Source: Pogostemon cablin (taxonomy: Eukaryota; Streptophyta; Magnoliopsida; Lamiales; Lamiaceae). Taken from it: a stretch of 64,000 bases of DNA. The translations under genes were made by a program, and so were the position numbers. Positions 45,039 to 57,426 of the stretch are shown piece by piece; position 1 is the first letter of the stretch, and each line of letters opens with the position of its first letter. The notes beneath the pieces are model-generated. The model was not told the origin of the DNA and did no database searches. It was given only the letters and a program-made list of their open reading frames with translations. The stretch is from positions 21,962,336-22,026,335 of the forward strand of contig CM042962.1 of NCBI GenBank assembly GCA_023678885.1, in the 5' to 3' direction.

Positions 45039-46779
45039 TGATGAGAGTGAAATTAAGCGTGTTTTAGTGTCCAATTAAACACCTTTTTGATTGATATTGT
45101 TGTCAAATATTAGCACAAGGATCTTATATTCGATATATGTGTGAAAAAGGTGCACTTGAGGTGTTTTATTGTGTTTTAGGTAGAAAAAGGGATTAAAAGT
45201 GCCAAGTTGGAGAAAAGGTAAAATTTGTGCAAGGATGCTCTGAAATGAACGTCCAAATGTTAGGTTTTCGGAGATTTCCTTAAATGGATAGAAAACCAAG
45301 GAAGATAGGATCACGTGAGCGCAATAATTATTCTAATCGGAGGTCGGATGTGGAAGTTATGTGCGAAACGGTGAGACTGCGCAAGCTTGCTCGACTTGGA
45401 GATATTGATCGACCAGCATCATCTTGGTCGAGCAAAATGACCAAAAACTTACAGAGAGCTTCGCTCGACCATTGCTCGACTTGGAGGCCTTGCTCGACTT
45501 CTAAAGGCTTGGTCTAACAAAATGTCGTTGTATGCAATTTTTAGTAGTTTCAGGTTTCTTTTACCAAATTTGGCGTATGTCTCAAGTAAAAGCCCATCCA
45601 AGGTCTGTTAGGAACACTTTACAAGTATAAAAAGGGATGTAGAGCACATCATTATTCATCATAGAATCAGATTGAATTGGAGAGAGCCACAAATCCATCC
45701 TACACCCCACAAGGGGGGATCACCCCCAACCATCATCCACATCCTTTCCTCCATCTATCCATCACTGTGAAGATTCATCTGTGGAATCAAGAGATGAACT
45801 AAGAGGAGAATTCAAGATAGAGAAAGACGCGACGATGCCACATCTAGGGTTTATTTCGTTTCCTAATTTATCTTGTAATTTCCAGACATTCGGGTAAGAT
45901 CTATCCAACACCCATGATTGTTCTTTATAAAATCATGGCTAGAGCCTTCTTGGTAGAACTAGAGTTGTGAAGGTTTTTACGAATTAATTGATTTTTTATG
46001 TGTAAACTCTATACAATACTACTTGTGGTTTATTTTATATAAGACTATGCTTTTTAAATTCATACTCACAGTTATTTTGTGCATCATTAACTGTTATATA
46101 GAGTCTGAATACACATCTTGGTTATTGGTTGAGTGCGTTCACTGCTGAACAGGATTACATGTTATAATTCTAAGTGAAGGGATTCTGAAGTCTTATTAGA
46201 ACTATCTTATATAAATACTTGTTAATTGAATATTATTCGGGTTAATCAGTATGATATAGAGTATAACTTCATAATACCTATAAAGAGAGATCATATCTGG
46301 TTAGAGTACCAATTGGCCAGGGAAATAATTAATACTGAAAGTACCTAGAAAGGGGGTGAAATTATATCTCTTGCTCTGAGGTTATTCACACGTGTTACAC
46401 GCATGTTTACTTGTATCTATAGAGTAGATATGCATGGTTTAGTGATGCGTCCATATTCCACAAGGCAGAGTCGGACATCAACACACGGAAGGGAAATTAA
46501 TGAGTGAAACTGGATTTCCCTAGAGCTACCTATTCTCCTACTTGATTTACTTTCGTATTCTTTTAAGTGCTTTAATTTTATTTGTTATTTAATTTAAGTC
46601 TTGTAGTTGCTAATTAAATCCATCAACTTTATTGCCTTGTCTTAATTAATTTAGTAAATAATTAATTTGATAATACGCCGTCCTTTGGGTTCGATATTTT
46701 ACTTGGTCGCTTGCTTAAGTTGCAACTGATATCCTTAATACTCGGGGATTAATTTTGCGTGCAAAGAAAACACGCATCA
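45039..46779 (+). repeat. Solo LTR related to the gypsy-type element at 22541
   Basis: It starts TGATGAGAGTG and ends CACGCATCA, with near target duplications ATCCC (45034-45038) and ATCCT (46780-46784). The TATA box is at 45626-45634. It aligns with LTR1 along most of its length but differs in a segment upstream of the TATA box, where CTCGACC/GGTCGAG motifs occur (45396-45515). No internal region follows, so it is a solo LTR left by recombination. Confidence 0.85.
45396..45515 (+). repeat. CTCGACC / GGTCGAG motif cluster in the solo LTR
   Basis: Several copies of GCTCGAC(C/T), ATCGACC and GGTCGAGC occur in 120 bp, about 110-230 bp upstream of the LTR TATA box. Confidence 0.8.
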
Positions 46780-46914
46780 ATCCTAAATATCCGGAGGTTC
46801 ACTCTATTTCTTTGTTGTTTGGGAATGAGTAACCGGTTTAGAAGCCGGAATATAAGTAACGCCTTTTCTTCTTATTTTTCCTCCTTTTAATTTTGGATTA
46901 CTAGTTGAGGAGAG
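46780..46914. other. Short unassigned spacer between LTRs
   Basis: Non-repetitive sequence with a small inverted word pair ACCGGTTTAGAAGCCGG. Nothing recognised. Confidence 0.3.
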
Positions 46915-48251
46915 TGATAATTCACGTATTGAAAGCTCTAATTTATGTGGAAATTGAGTACTATTTGGTTTATTATTGAGACGAATCAGGTTGTTTATAG
47001 AAAAACCACGAATCAGATGCTACTAAGGCTATTTGAGCGTATTTGTACAGGAAAATAAGTCTTAAATGCTCGGAATTGGAAGACACGATTTTCTAGGAAA
47101 TTTCCAAAGTGTTGTTCGACCTGGAGGAGTTGTTCGACCAGAATCAATGAAGTCGAACAATGGGTATAAGTCGAACGAAAGGCATTTCAGCTTACAGAGA
47201 GGTCATTCGACCAGGAAAGTCTGTTCGACCAAAAGAATTTGGGTCGAACGAAGGAAGTCAAGTCGAATGGGGAGTAGAGACGAAGTTCAGATTACAGACG
47301 TGCCGTTTGACCAAGACCAAGTCGACCATGCTAAGTCTGGTCGAACGACGATGTATCAGGTCCAAAAAGTTAGGAATATCACCTCCAGTGTGTGCATGTG
47401 CATGTTTTCAACAAAAAAGCCCAGTACAGGTCCATGAGGAGAAGTAACAAGTATAAAAAGGGGTGTCGATCACACCAAAAAAAGAATTAGATTCCACATC
47501 CATCCTACACCACATCCAAACCCTAACTCTATCCGCAGAAGCGGTGGAGAGAGATTCGTGCAGCGAATCAAGTGAAAACCAAGTGAAGATTCAAGATGGA
47601 GTGAGAAGCGACGATACCCACATCTAGGGTTTACTTCGCAACTTAATCTATCTTGTAATTTTCAAGACTATGGGTAAGATCTATCCAATCACCATGAATG
47701 TTCTTCGAAGCGTTATGGGCTAGAGCCAATTTTGTAGTTCTAGGGTTATGAATATTTTTATTTAGTTAATTGAACTTCCGTGTGTATACTCTGTACAACA
47801 CTACTTGTGGATTTATTTTATATAAGACTATGCTTTATTAATTCATACTCAGATTTATTTTGTGTATCATTAACTGTTATGTAGAGTCTTTATACATATA
47901 TTGGTTATTGATTGAGTGCGTTCACTGCTAAGCAGGATTCCATGTTATGAATCTAAGTGAGGGGACTCCGAAACTTCATTAGAACTATCTTATATAAATA
48001 CTTGTTAATTAAATTGAATTCGGGTTAGTAAGTAGGATAAAGAGGATAATTATATAGTACCTATAAAGGGAGATAATATCGGGTTAGAGTACTTAGTGCA
48101 GGGGTAATAATTAATACTGATAGTACCTAGAAAGGGGGGTGTAGTTATATCTCTTTCTCTAAGGAAATTCACACGTGTTACACACTTATCTGCTTGTGTC
48201 TATAGAGTAGATTTGCATGGTTTAGTTATGCATCCATAGTCCACAAGACAG
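46915..48251 (+). repeat. Truncated LTR of a related family
   Basis: The 3' two thirds follow the LTR1/solo LTR pattern (TATA box at 47452-47460, then GGGTAAGATCTATCCAA and CTTAGTGCAGGGGTAATAATT). The first part, starting perhaps at 46915 (TGATAATTCACG), is different. It carries a TTCGACC/GGTCGAAC cluster (47112-47345). It stops abruptly at CACAAGACAGA, where the next element's LTR begins in mid-sequence. Confidence 0.7.
47112..47345 (+). repeat. TTCGACC / GTCGAAC motif cluster in the truncated LTR
   Basis: About ten copies of TTCGACC, GTCGAAC or GGTCGAAC in 235 bp, ending about 105 bp upstream of the LTR TATA box. Confidence 0.8.
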
Positions 48252-50097
48252 ATTTATTTGATACATTTATAATAATAATATATATAAAAAATTAAAATAA
48301 ATAATTGATAGTGTTGTTGGTCACTCACCCCCACCATCTACCTATATACATAAATATATTGAATGATTGGGGGTTGTTAATCCCATTATGGGGAATCAAT
48401 TATTTAAATAATAATAATAATAAAAAGTAAATAAAAATTTGAAGGTAGTTGCCGACACTTCACTACAAAAATTTGCACCCACATGTTTTAGTTGGCCATT
48501 GGAGTGTAACATGGCTTTTAAAAAAATATATAATAATAATAATATATAAATAAATAGATATAAATAAATAAGTAGGTAAGTTGGTGCATGTGCATTGATT
48601 TGGATGGTGGGTTTATGGACAAAATTTGACAACCACAAACTCATTATTAAAAAATAATAATAATAACAAAATAAAATAAAATAATAATAATTAAAAAAAA
48701 TTAAAAAAATTAAAAAAAAGTGTCGGCAACCCCTACTATATAACGGGTGCTTGGGGTGATGACTTTGCACCCAAAATCAATCAACAAAAAAAAGGTGTGT
48801 CGGAACATGAAAGAAGGAATTAGTTACGGTTCTTCACGGGTCTATAGTTGGAGTCCAAGTAAGCAGAAGTCCAACTACTATGCATAAACATGTTGTGTGT
48901 GAATTATTTGTGATTAATATATGTGATAATTATTTATGAAATTATTTATGATTATTTTAATTACGTTATAAATTATTTGGGATTAATTTGTGGTACAAGT
49001 TATGAATTTATGTGATTTTGAAAAAATATGTTTCATATTCAATAATATTATTTATAAATTATTTGTGATAAACTTCCTATATAAGTTTTGAATTTATTTA
49101 ATTTAAAACAATAATATTATTGTTCTATATAGATCTATGTGATTGGAAACTATTGAAAGCATATCTGTATGATTTGAAAAGATATTGGTTATAAGGATCT
49201 GTGTGATTCAAGGTGAAATTGTTATTCCAGAAGTGGATTGGTGTGAATTGAAGTTAAGTTGTTGTTTTATTTTGATTAAATATTGATAATGATGTAGTAA
49301 ATAGTTTATGAAGCATATTTAATTATCCTTGTTGCATATCATGCATAAACATGAAAAGTGTTTTCCCCAAAATTAATAAGATACTAATGGTGTGTGCGAC
49401 CACTATATATGCATCTCTGTCAGGGTTCAGAAAAATCATTCCTGACACTTTATTCTAAGTTCGGAAAAATCGTTCTCAGTACTTTATTCGGGGTTTAAAA
49501 AAAATCATCCGCACCACTATGCCAGGGTTCGAAAAAATCATTCCCGGCACTATATTTGGGGTTTGGAAAAATCATCCCCATTGAGCTCAATTGGGGTGCA
49601 TATCATAAGTGTGTCGTGGAGATCCCGCAATGTGAACAATTTTCAAAATAAAAGAGACCAATTAGAAAGATTAGGAAATAGGCAATAGAAAACTAAATGC
49701 ATTTTCATGCACTATCATGCATGATTTCTATTTACTGAGATTTTTGTATCACTAGTTTATGCATTGTACTTGAGCCTGATGATATTTGAGTATGTGGTGT
49801 ACTGTGCAAGCTGTGGAGCTCCTATAGGGTTTTGAGAAGATGTACATAGATGACGACCTGTTGGGCTAAACCATGTGTTTATTTTGTTTCCGCTGATACT
49901 TTGTTATATAATATAATAAGTATTGTCACCAGTTTGTGTGGATTGATGTGGTGTCAGAAACCAGTTACGTATGTTGAACTTGTGTGACCGTTTTCTTAAT
50001 AAATATATTATTAAAAAATATATATATATACAGTTTTTATAATGACGATGTTTATGTTAATTAGAGAATTATAAGTTATGTAAAGTGGGTCGTGATA
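48252..50097 (+). repeat. 5' LTR of the chromovirus, 5'-truncated
   Basis: It aligns from TTTATTTGATACATTTATAA with position about 54930 of the 3' LTR through to the end (GGGTCGTGATA versus GGGTCGTGACA). It contains about five tandem units of 36-38 bp around GGTTCGGAAAAATCATTCCC (49432-49582); the same array in the 3' LTR is at 56088-56247. Confidence 0.88.
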
Positions 50098-50100
50098 TAG

Positions 50101-50112
50101 TGGTATTAGAGC
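50101..50112 (+). other. Primer-binding site of the chromovirus
   Basis: TGGTATTAGAGC, one mismatch (C to T) from the initiator methionine tRNA site, 3 bp after the LTR. Confidence 0.85.
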
Positions 50113-50261
50113 ACGGTTTGGGTCCTGCAGACTGTCTATGTACATGAACTCATTCCTTGGGAGAACAGCTTTGCATGTAAGTATCATTTTTCTTCTATGT
50201 TGTTATGTGTTTTATAAATTATATTGGTTATGTGGTGTAGGACTCGTAGTTAATAGACAAA

Positions 50262-51310
50262 ATGACAAGAACTACAGGTGAAAATTCTGAAAGTGATAGA
50301 ACTGCTGAGCAAGCAGCACCTATTGAAGAAAATAATCGTGATGCATTGATTACTCGACTGATGGAATTGGTAGAACATCATTCCCAACAAATACAACAAC
50401 TAATTCAGCAAAGAGACATGGGTCGACAACCAGAGGTTAATACTAATAAAAATAGACGTCAAGTAGAACGTGTGGAAATAGTTTGTGAGAGGTTTCGGAA
50501 GCTGAGCCCTCCGATATTTGAAGATGCAGCAGACCCCACAGATGCAGAGGATTGGTTACGTACTGTGGAAAACATGTTTCAATACAGTAGAATTCCAGAT
50601 GGGGACAAAGTGTTGTGTGCCTCTTTCATGTTACGAGGAAGTGCAGGTCACTGGTGAGATACCATTAAAAGTATCGAGGATGTCACGACTATGACATGGG
50701 AAAAGTTTAAAGAACTTTCAGAAATAAGTATTTTACGGCACCAGTGAGGGTGATGAAGATGAATGAATTCATACAGTTGAAGCAGGATGGTATGTTAGTC
50801 ACAGATTACCTTCGTAAGTTTGAACAGTTGTCGAGATTTGTGGAACACATGGTGAGTACGAGGGCATTAAAAGTGGAAAGGTTAGTGGAAGGTTTAAGAC
50901 CTGAGCTTTTCAGAGATGTGAGTATGGCGGGATTGCAAGGAGTAACATACTCACAAGTTGCAGAAAAGGCTCAAATTGTTGAACAAGCAGAAATGAGGAT
51001 CAGGCAACCACAGACTATCAGACGCCAGTTTCAGCAGAAACCAGTGCAGCAGTTTGGGAGAGATAATAAGAGGCCAATGCCATTTCAAAGGCCGAAACCT
51101 AATGTTCCAGTGGATCAAGGGCAAACACAAGGAGAACAGAACAAGCGTCTCAAATTCGATCAGGGTAAGGTGCCACTGCCGCCACCACCACCCATATGTC
51201 CTAATTTTTTGGGTCCACATAGTGAGAAGTGTCACATTCCTCCGAGAACGTATTACACATGCGGGAAGAAATGACATGTGACTATTACTTGTCCTAAGAA
51301 AGGGAAGCAA
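50262..51310 (+). pseudogene. Chromovirus gag with stops and a frameshift
   Basis: It begins at ATG 50262 and encodes retrotransposon gag (ERFRKLSPPIFEDAADPTDA, EDWLRTVENMF, then TDYLRKFEQLSRFVEHM and LVEGLRPELFRDVSMAGLQ). TGA at 50655-50657 follows GSAGHW. A 1-nt loss near 50715 shifts frame, and the rest is open to 51271. The zinc knuckle (TCGKK, then HVTITC) has TGA at 51272-51274 where glycine is usual, and a tyrosine where the first cysteine is expected. Gag would form the particle and bind RNA. Confidence 0.88.
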
Positions 51311-51319
51311 GGACAGTAG

Positions 51320-51715
51320 GTGAGAGTTCCAGCAAGAGTATACACTTTGACGCGGGAGGAGGCAGATGTGAATCCCTCAGTTGTCACAGGTAATTTTGCT
51401 ATTTTTGGCACTTCTACATATGTGTTATTTGATTCTGGAGCAACACATTCATTTGTATCCACTGAGTATGTGAGAAAGTTGGGTAGAACATCTAACTTAA
51501 TAGGAGCTAATTATGAAGTGATGATAACTTCAGGTGAACCAAAACAAACTAATCAACTTCTTCGAGGTTGTGTTATTCCCATTGAAAGGAGACAACTCCT
51601 CGCTAACTTGATTGTGTTAAGTATGAATGATTATGATATCATTTTGGGCATGGATTGACTGTCAAAGTACGGTGCTACAATAGATTGTCAGAAGAAGAGT
51701 ATTACTTTTCAGCCA
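51320..51715 (+). pseudogene. Chromovirus aspartic protease
   Basis: The frame contains FDSGATHSFVS with the catalytic Asp of the DSG motif, preceded by a linker (ARVYTLTREEADVNPSVVTG). It ends in IILGMD and a TGA (51656-51658) where tryptophan is normal, and the frame continues beyond it. The protease would cleave the gag-pol precursor. Confidence 0.88.
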
Positions 51716-53220
51716 TTGAAGGGAGAACCATTTACTTTTGTTTGGATCAAGAAGAACTTCAGATTTCCTATGATATCAGCAACAAAAGCACAACAGTTGT
51801 TGGAAAGTGGTTGTGAGGGGTATCTGGTGAGCGTGATGAATATTGAGGGACAGCAATGTCCAGTCCTTTATGATGTATCAGTAGTTCGGGAATACCCGGA
51901 GGTATTTCCAGATGATCTTCCAGGTTTGCCACCAGAACGGGAAATTGAATTTGTTATTGAGCTGCAACCGGGAACTGCTCCTATATCTAAAGCGTCATAT
52001 AGAATGGCACCAGCTGAATTGAAGGAATTGAACATACAGTTGAAGAGTTACTAGATAAAGGATTTATCCGACCTAGTTTCTCACCTTGGGGAGCACCAGT
52101 TCTTTTTGTTCGAAAGAAGGATGACACTTTACGAATGTCATTGATTACCGGGAACTTAACAAAGTTACAATCAAGAATAAGTATCCATTGCCCCGCATTG
52201 ATGATCTGTTCGATCAATTACAGAGTGCCACTATCTTTTCAAAGATTGATTTGCGGTCGGGGTATCATCAATTGAAGATTAGGGAGGAGGATATTCCGAA
52301 GACTGCATTTAGTACAAGGTATGGGCATTATGAATTTTTGGTGATGTCGTTTGGTTTGACAAATGCTCCGGCAGTATTTATGGATTTGATGAATAAAGTA
52401 TTTTAGGAATTTCTCGATAAGTTTGTGATTGTGTTTATCAATGATATTCTGATTTACTCTAAGAATAAGGAGGATCATGATTTACACTTAAGAAAGGTGT
52501 TAGAGATTCTGAAGGAGAATCAGTTATATGCAAAGTTTAAGAAATGTGAATTTTGGTTGGATCGAGTTATTTTCTTGGGTCACGTAATATCGGGAGAAGG
52601 AATTTCGATGGATCCAAGTAAAGTTAAAGCAATTCATGATTGGCCACAACCCTCAAATCCCATTGAGGTTCGTAGCTTTCTTGGATTGGCTGAATATTAT
52701 CGAAGGTTTGTTAAAGGATTCTCCAAGATTGCTTCACCATTAATGCAGTTGACCAGGAAGAATGTGAGGTTCACATGGATGGAGGCATGTGAACAGAGTT
52801 TTCAGGAATTGAAGAGACTGTTGACATCAGCACCTATCTTAACAATTCCTATGGAGATAGGAAATTTCAAGGTTTATAGTGATGTTTCGAAGAATGGTCT
52901 TGGATGTGTATTGATGCAAAATGGGAAAGTAATAGCATATGCATCTAGACAATTAAGGGAGTACGAGAAGAACTACCCAACTATGATTTGGAGTTAGCTG
53001 CAGTGGTGTTTGCACTCAAAATTTGGAGGCATTATTTATATGGTGAACGTTGTGAAATCTATACTGATCATAAGAGTTTGAAGTACTTCTTCACTCAGAA
53101 AGAGTTGAACATGAAGCCGAGAAGATGGTTAGAACTGGTGAAGGACTACGACTGTGTTATCAATTATCATCCAGGTAAAGCCAATGTCGTTGCTGATGCA
53201 TTGACCCCAAAGCCAATACA
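51716..53220 (+). pseudogene. Chromovirus reverse transcriptase and RNase H
   Basis: Four frame segments cover the region. They include PVLYDVSVVREYPEVFPDDL, a shift near 52040, FSKIDLRSGYHQLKIREEDI, SFGLTNAPAVF with TAG at 52404-52406, then FINDILIYSK and FLGHVISGEGISMDPSKV. The catalytic motif reads FIND: Asn at 52440-52442 replaces the first catalytic Asp of F/YxDD. RNase H begins near YSDVSKNGLGCVLM and continues after a 1-nt deletion (near 52980) with TDHKSLKYFFTQKELN. The enzyme would copy RNA into DNA; here it cannot. Confidence 0.9.
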
Positions 53221-54770
53221 GAGTGTGGCTGCCACAAGCCTAAATCAGAAACCAGAGTTGCTTGACTTGCAAAGATTGGGTGTGGAGATCATTCAGGAAG
53301 GATCGTTGGAAGCAAAGATAGCAGCTTTGACACTTCGACTAACTTTGATGGATAAGATTCGACAGGGACAAGGGATGGATAATTTGTTTGACAAGATAAA
53401 GAATAATATCAGTTCTAGAAAGTCTTCTGACTTTCAATTAAGAGATGATGGCGTGATTCATTATAGAGGTCTATTATGTCTACCTGAAATGGACGACATT
53501 TGGAAGGAAGTGATGGCAGAAGCTCATTTAATACCGTATTTTGTACATCCAGGAGCTATTAAGATGTATAGAGACTTGAAGTTACATTATTGGTGGCCAG
53601 GGATGAAGAGAGATGTCGCTCAATATGTGGAGCAATGTTTGACTTGTCAGCAAGTCAAGGCCGAGCATCATAGACCAGTAGGAACTTTACAGCCTTTATT
53701 TGTTCCAAAATGAAAGTGGGAGAATATCACTATGGATTTTGTCACCGGCTTACCAAATACAGTGAAAGTCACAATGCCATTTGGGTTATTGTAGATCGTT
53801 TGACTAAGTCAGCTTATTTTCTTCCTATTGGTTCTACGTATTCTATGGATCGTTATGCCCAACTATATATTCAGGAGATTGTCAGACTCCATGGAGTACC
53901 ACTTACCATTGTATCAGACAGAGATACGAGATTTTTATCTGCTTTTTGGAAGAGTTTGCATAAGGCGTTAGGAACACAGTTATCTTTCAGTACAGCATTC
54001 CATCCACAGACAGATGGTCAATCGGAGCGTACAATATAAATTTTGGAGGATATGCTCAGAGCATGTGTGTTGGATTTTCAGGGTCAGTGGAGTAAATTTT
54101 TGCCTTTGATAGAATTTTCGTACAATAACAGCTACCAGTCCACTATTGGGATGGCACCATATGAAGCACTGTACGGGAGAAAGTGTAGGTCTCCAGTACA
54201 TTGGGATAAAATTAGAGAGAGAAAACTTTTAGGTCCAGACTTGATTCGTGAAATATCAAAAGTTGTTACCCATATTCGAGAGAAGATAAAAATTACTCAG
54301 GATCGACAAAAAAGTTATGCCGACAAACGGAGAAAGGAATTGGAATTTGAAGTGGGTGATCAGGTATTCTTGAAAGTATCTCCAATGAAAGGGGTAATGC
54401 GGTTTGGAAGGAAAGAGAAACTTTGTCCAAGATATGTTGGACCGTTCACTATCATTAAGAGAGTTGGAAGTGTTGCATATAGGTTGGAATTACCAGCCTC
54501 CATGTCAAGAGTACACGATGTGTTTCATGTGTTTGTGTTGAGAAAGTATGTTTCGAATCCATCTCATGTTCTCAGGCAGGAACCAGTTGAATTTAAAGAT
54601 GATTTAAGTTATGAGGAAATACCAGTTGAGATCTTGCGGTGAGAAGTAAAGAAGCTCATAAATAAGAAATACCATTAGTAAAGGTGTTATGGAGGAACCA
54701 ACTAGTTGAGGAGACTACTTGGGAAAGAGAAGATGAAGTAATGGCTAAGTATCCAGAACTGTTCAGATAA
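53221..54770 (+). pseudogene. Chromovirus integrase and chromodomain
   Basis: The zinc-binding HHCC part is at about 53545-53660 (HPGAIKMYRDLKLHYWWPGM, QCLTCQQVKAEHH). TGA at 53711-53713 and a frameshift near 53760 follow. The core has the D,D,E residues in WVIVDRLTKSA, VSDRDTRFLSAFW and PQTDGQSERTI. TAA at 54037-54039 comes next, then the C-terminal GPFTIIKRVGSVAYRLELP region. TGA at 54640-54642 and an indel precede the chromodomain remnant (VKVLWRNQLVEETTWEREDE near 54680-54760). Chromodomains of this group guide insertion to heterochromatin. Confidence 0.88.
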
Positions 54771-54796
54771 GTAAATTTCGAGGACGAAATTTCTAT

Positions 54797-54808
54797 AAGG
54801 TGGGGAGA
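54797..54808 (+). other. Polypurine tract of the chromovirus
   Basis: AAGGTGGGGAGA just before the 3' LTR, which starts TGTAATACCCGAGC at 54810. Confidence 0.9.
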
Positions 54809-54809
54809 A

Positions 54810-56757
54810 TGTAATACCCGAGCTTTTCACTACTCATGTGCTAATATAATTTAATTTTTGTTATGTGCATTTTATAATTATGTGATAATTATGTGGTAAT
54901 TGTTTCTAAATTTTATTTATCTTTTGTATTTTATTTGATACATTTATAATAATAAAATATAAAAAAATCAAAATAAATAATTGATAGTGTTGTTGGTCAA
55001 TCACCCCCACCATCTACATATATACATAAATATATTGAATGATTCGGGGTTGTTAATCCCATTATGGGGAATCAATTATTTAATAATAATAATAATAAGT
55101 AAATAAATAAATAAAAATTGAAGGTAGTTGCCGACACTTCACTACAAAAATTTGCACCCACATGTTTTAGTTGGCCATTGGAGTGTAACATTGCTTTTAA
55201 AAATAATAATAAAAATAATAATAATAATAAATAGATATAAATAAATAAGTAGGTAAGTTGGTTCATGTGCATTGATTGGGGTGGTGGGTTTATGGACAAA
55301 ATTGACAACCACAAACTCATTATTAAAAAAAATAATAATAACAAAATAAAATAAAATAATAATAATCAAAAAAATAAAAAAAAAAGTGTCGACAGCCCCT
55401 ACTATATAATGGGTGCTTGGGGTGATGACTTTGCACCCAAAATCAATCAGCAAAAAAAAGGTGTGCCGGAACGGGAAAGAATGAATTAGTTACGGTTCTT
55501 CACTGGTCTATAGTTGGAGTCCAAGTAAGTAGAAGTCCGACTACAATGCATAAACATGTTGTATGTGAATTATTTGTGATTAATATATGTGATAATTATT
55601 TATGAAATTATTTATGATTATTTTAATTGCGTTATAAATTATTTGGGATTAATTTGTGGTACAAGTTATGAATTTATGTGATTTTGGAAAAGTATGTTTC
55701 ATATTCAATAATATTATTTGTAAATTATTTGTGATAAACTTGCGATATAAGTTATGGATTTATTTAATTTGAAACAATAATATTATTGTTGTATATAGAT
55801 CTATGTGATTGGAAACTATTGAAAGCATATCTGTATGATTTGAAAAGATATTGTTTATAAGGATCTGTGTGATCCAAGGTGATGTTGTTATTCCAGAAGT
55901 AGATTGGTGTGAATTGAAGTTAAGTTGTTGTTTTATTTTGATTAAATGTTGATAATGATATAATAAATGATTTATGAAGCATATTTAATTGTTCTTGTTG
56001 CATATCATGCATAAACATGAAAATTGTTTTCCCTAAAATTAATACGATACTAATTGTGTGTGCGGCCACTATATATGCATCTCTGTCAGGGTTCGAAAAA
56101 ATCATACCCAACACTTTATTCTGAGTTCGGAAAAATTGTTCTCAGTACTTTATTCGGGGTTCGGAAAAAATCGTCCCTACCACTATGCCAGGATTCGGAA
56201 AAATTATTCCCGGCACTATATTTGAGGTTCGGAAAAATCATCCTCATTGAGCTCAATTGGGGTGCATATCATAAGTGTGTCATTGGGATCCCGCAACGTG
56301 AAAGATTTTCAAAATAAAAGAGACCAATTAGAAAGATTAGGAAATAGGCGATAGAAAACTAAATGTATTTTCATGCACTATCATGCATGATTTCTACTTA
56401 CTGAGATTTTTATCTCACTAGTTTATGCATTGCAGGTGAGTCTGATGATATTTGAGTATGTGGTGTATTGTGCAAGTTGTGGAGCTCCTAAAGGGTTTTG
56501 AGAAGATGTACATAGATGACGACCTATTGAGCTAGACCGTGTGTTTTTTTGTTTCCGCTGATATTTTGTTATGTAATATAATAAGTATTGTCACCAGTTT
56601 GTGTGGATTGATGTGGTGTCAGAAACCAGTTATGTATGTTGAACCGGTGTGACCGTTTGGTTAATAAATATATTATTAAAAAAATATATGCAATTTTTAT
56701 AATGACGATGTTTATGTTAATTAGAGAATTATAAGTTATGTAAAGTGGGTCGTGACA
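54810..56757 (+). repeat. 3' LTR of the chromovirus
   Basis: 1948 bp, TG..CA. It starts with the TGTAATACCCG typical of this group and is followed by ATAAA. Its end lies about 380 bp upstream of the first recognisable neuroguidin exon. Confidence 0.9.
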
Positions 56758-57137
56758 ATAAATTTCATCAATTTCTAATCCTCGCAATTAAAATATTATA
56801 AATCCAGAGCAATCTTCAGTAAATTTGAAGTTTTTCCTGGTAATACTTCTATTACCTTTGTGAGAATCTTAGCGAATTTGACCTTTGCGCTTCTTATATG
56901 TTAGTTTCTATTTGTATTCTTCAATTCGTTGGCCACAGATAGTTTGTGAATTCCCCAAAAACGCACGAATTATAACTGAAACTATTGAATCTACTCCTGG
57001 ATGTGAACGAATTAGCAGGTATGCGACTCACTGTTGTTATGTTTATAATTGCTAAAGTTTCACTCCCTTTCTGTCCTCCGTTTTTTGTGGAAAAAATATT
57101 AACTTTATGATACAAATGGTTCAAAGAATCTCTGCAG
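56758..57137 (+). other. Upstream region of the neuroguidin gene, first exon unresolved
   Basis: An exon-like piece is bordered by CCACAG (56938) and a donor GTATGC (57019). Its last bases could encode DVNELA before the donor, but no ATG is in frame and the phase does not fit the next exon. Either the start codon is mutated or the true first exon was lost or displaced by the retrotransposon. Confidence 0.4.
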
Positions 57138-57426
57138 TTGGTTGCTGTGTTGAAGGAAATGAAGAAAGGGTTGGACACTAAGAGGAATAAAATCCAGGCT
57201 TTAACTGTAAAGGTATGCATGGTATCTCAACGATTGTTAGAATGACTGTGTATCACTACGATTGTTACAATGACTATGTATCCTTTGAAAATTTATCTTT
57301 TCTGTGCTGTGTTGATTCGATTAAAAAGGAATGATGTTAAACCCATTAACTGTATATAAAATTTAACCCTTTGATTAGTGGTTTTGAATTGCAACAAGAT
57401 AATAGGGATTCATACTATCTTCCATG

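Larger units (their letters stand above)
48252..56757 (+). mobile_element. Chromovirus-type gypsy element, inactivated
   Basis: The order is 5' LTR, primer-binding site, gag, protease, reverse transcriptase, RNase H, integrase, chromodomain, polypurine tract and 3' LTR, as in Ty3/gypsy chromoviruses (Tekay-like). The 3' LTR is 54810-56757, with ATAAA following as the possible target duplication. The 5' LTR lacks its first 120 bp or so, so the left duplication cannot be checked. Coding lesions are mostly stops explained by C-to-T or G-to-A changes, plus several indels. Confidence 0.9.

Noticed and set aside
44742..45074. Minus-strand open frame of 110 codons with Ile-Tyr repeat
   Set aside because: Created by the (TA)n tract at 44753-44825 and LTR sequence.
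48461..48474. CACTACAAAAATTT, similar to a CACTA end (also at 55140)
   Set aside because: Present at the same place in both chromovirus LTRs and without a partner end or 3-bp duplication; it is LTR sequence.
48396..48770. Minus-strand open frame rich in Phe and Tyr (also 55072-55453)
   Set aside because: Low-complexity (ATA/TTA)-rich part of the chromovirus LTR.
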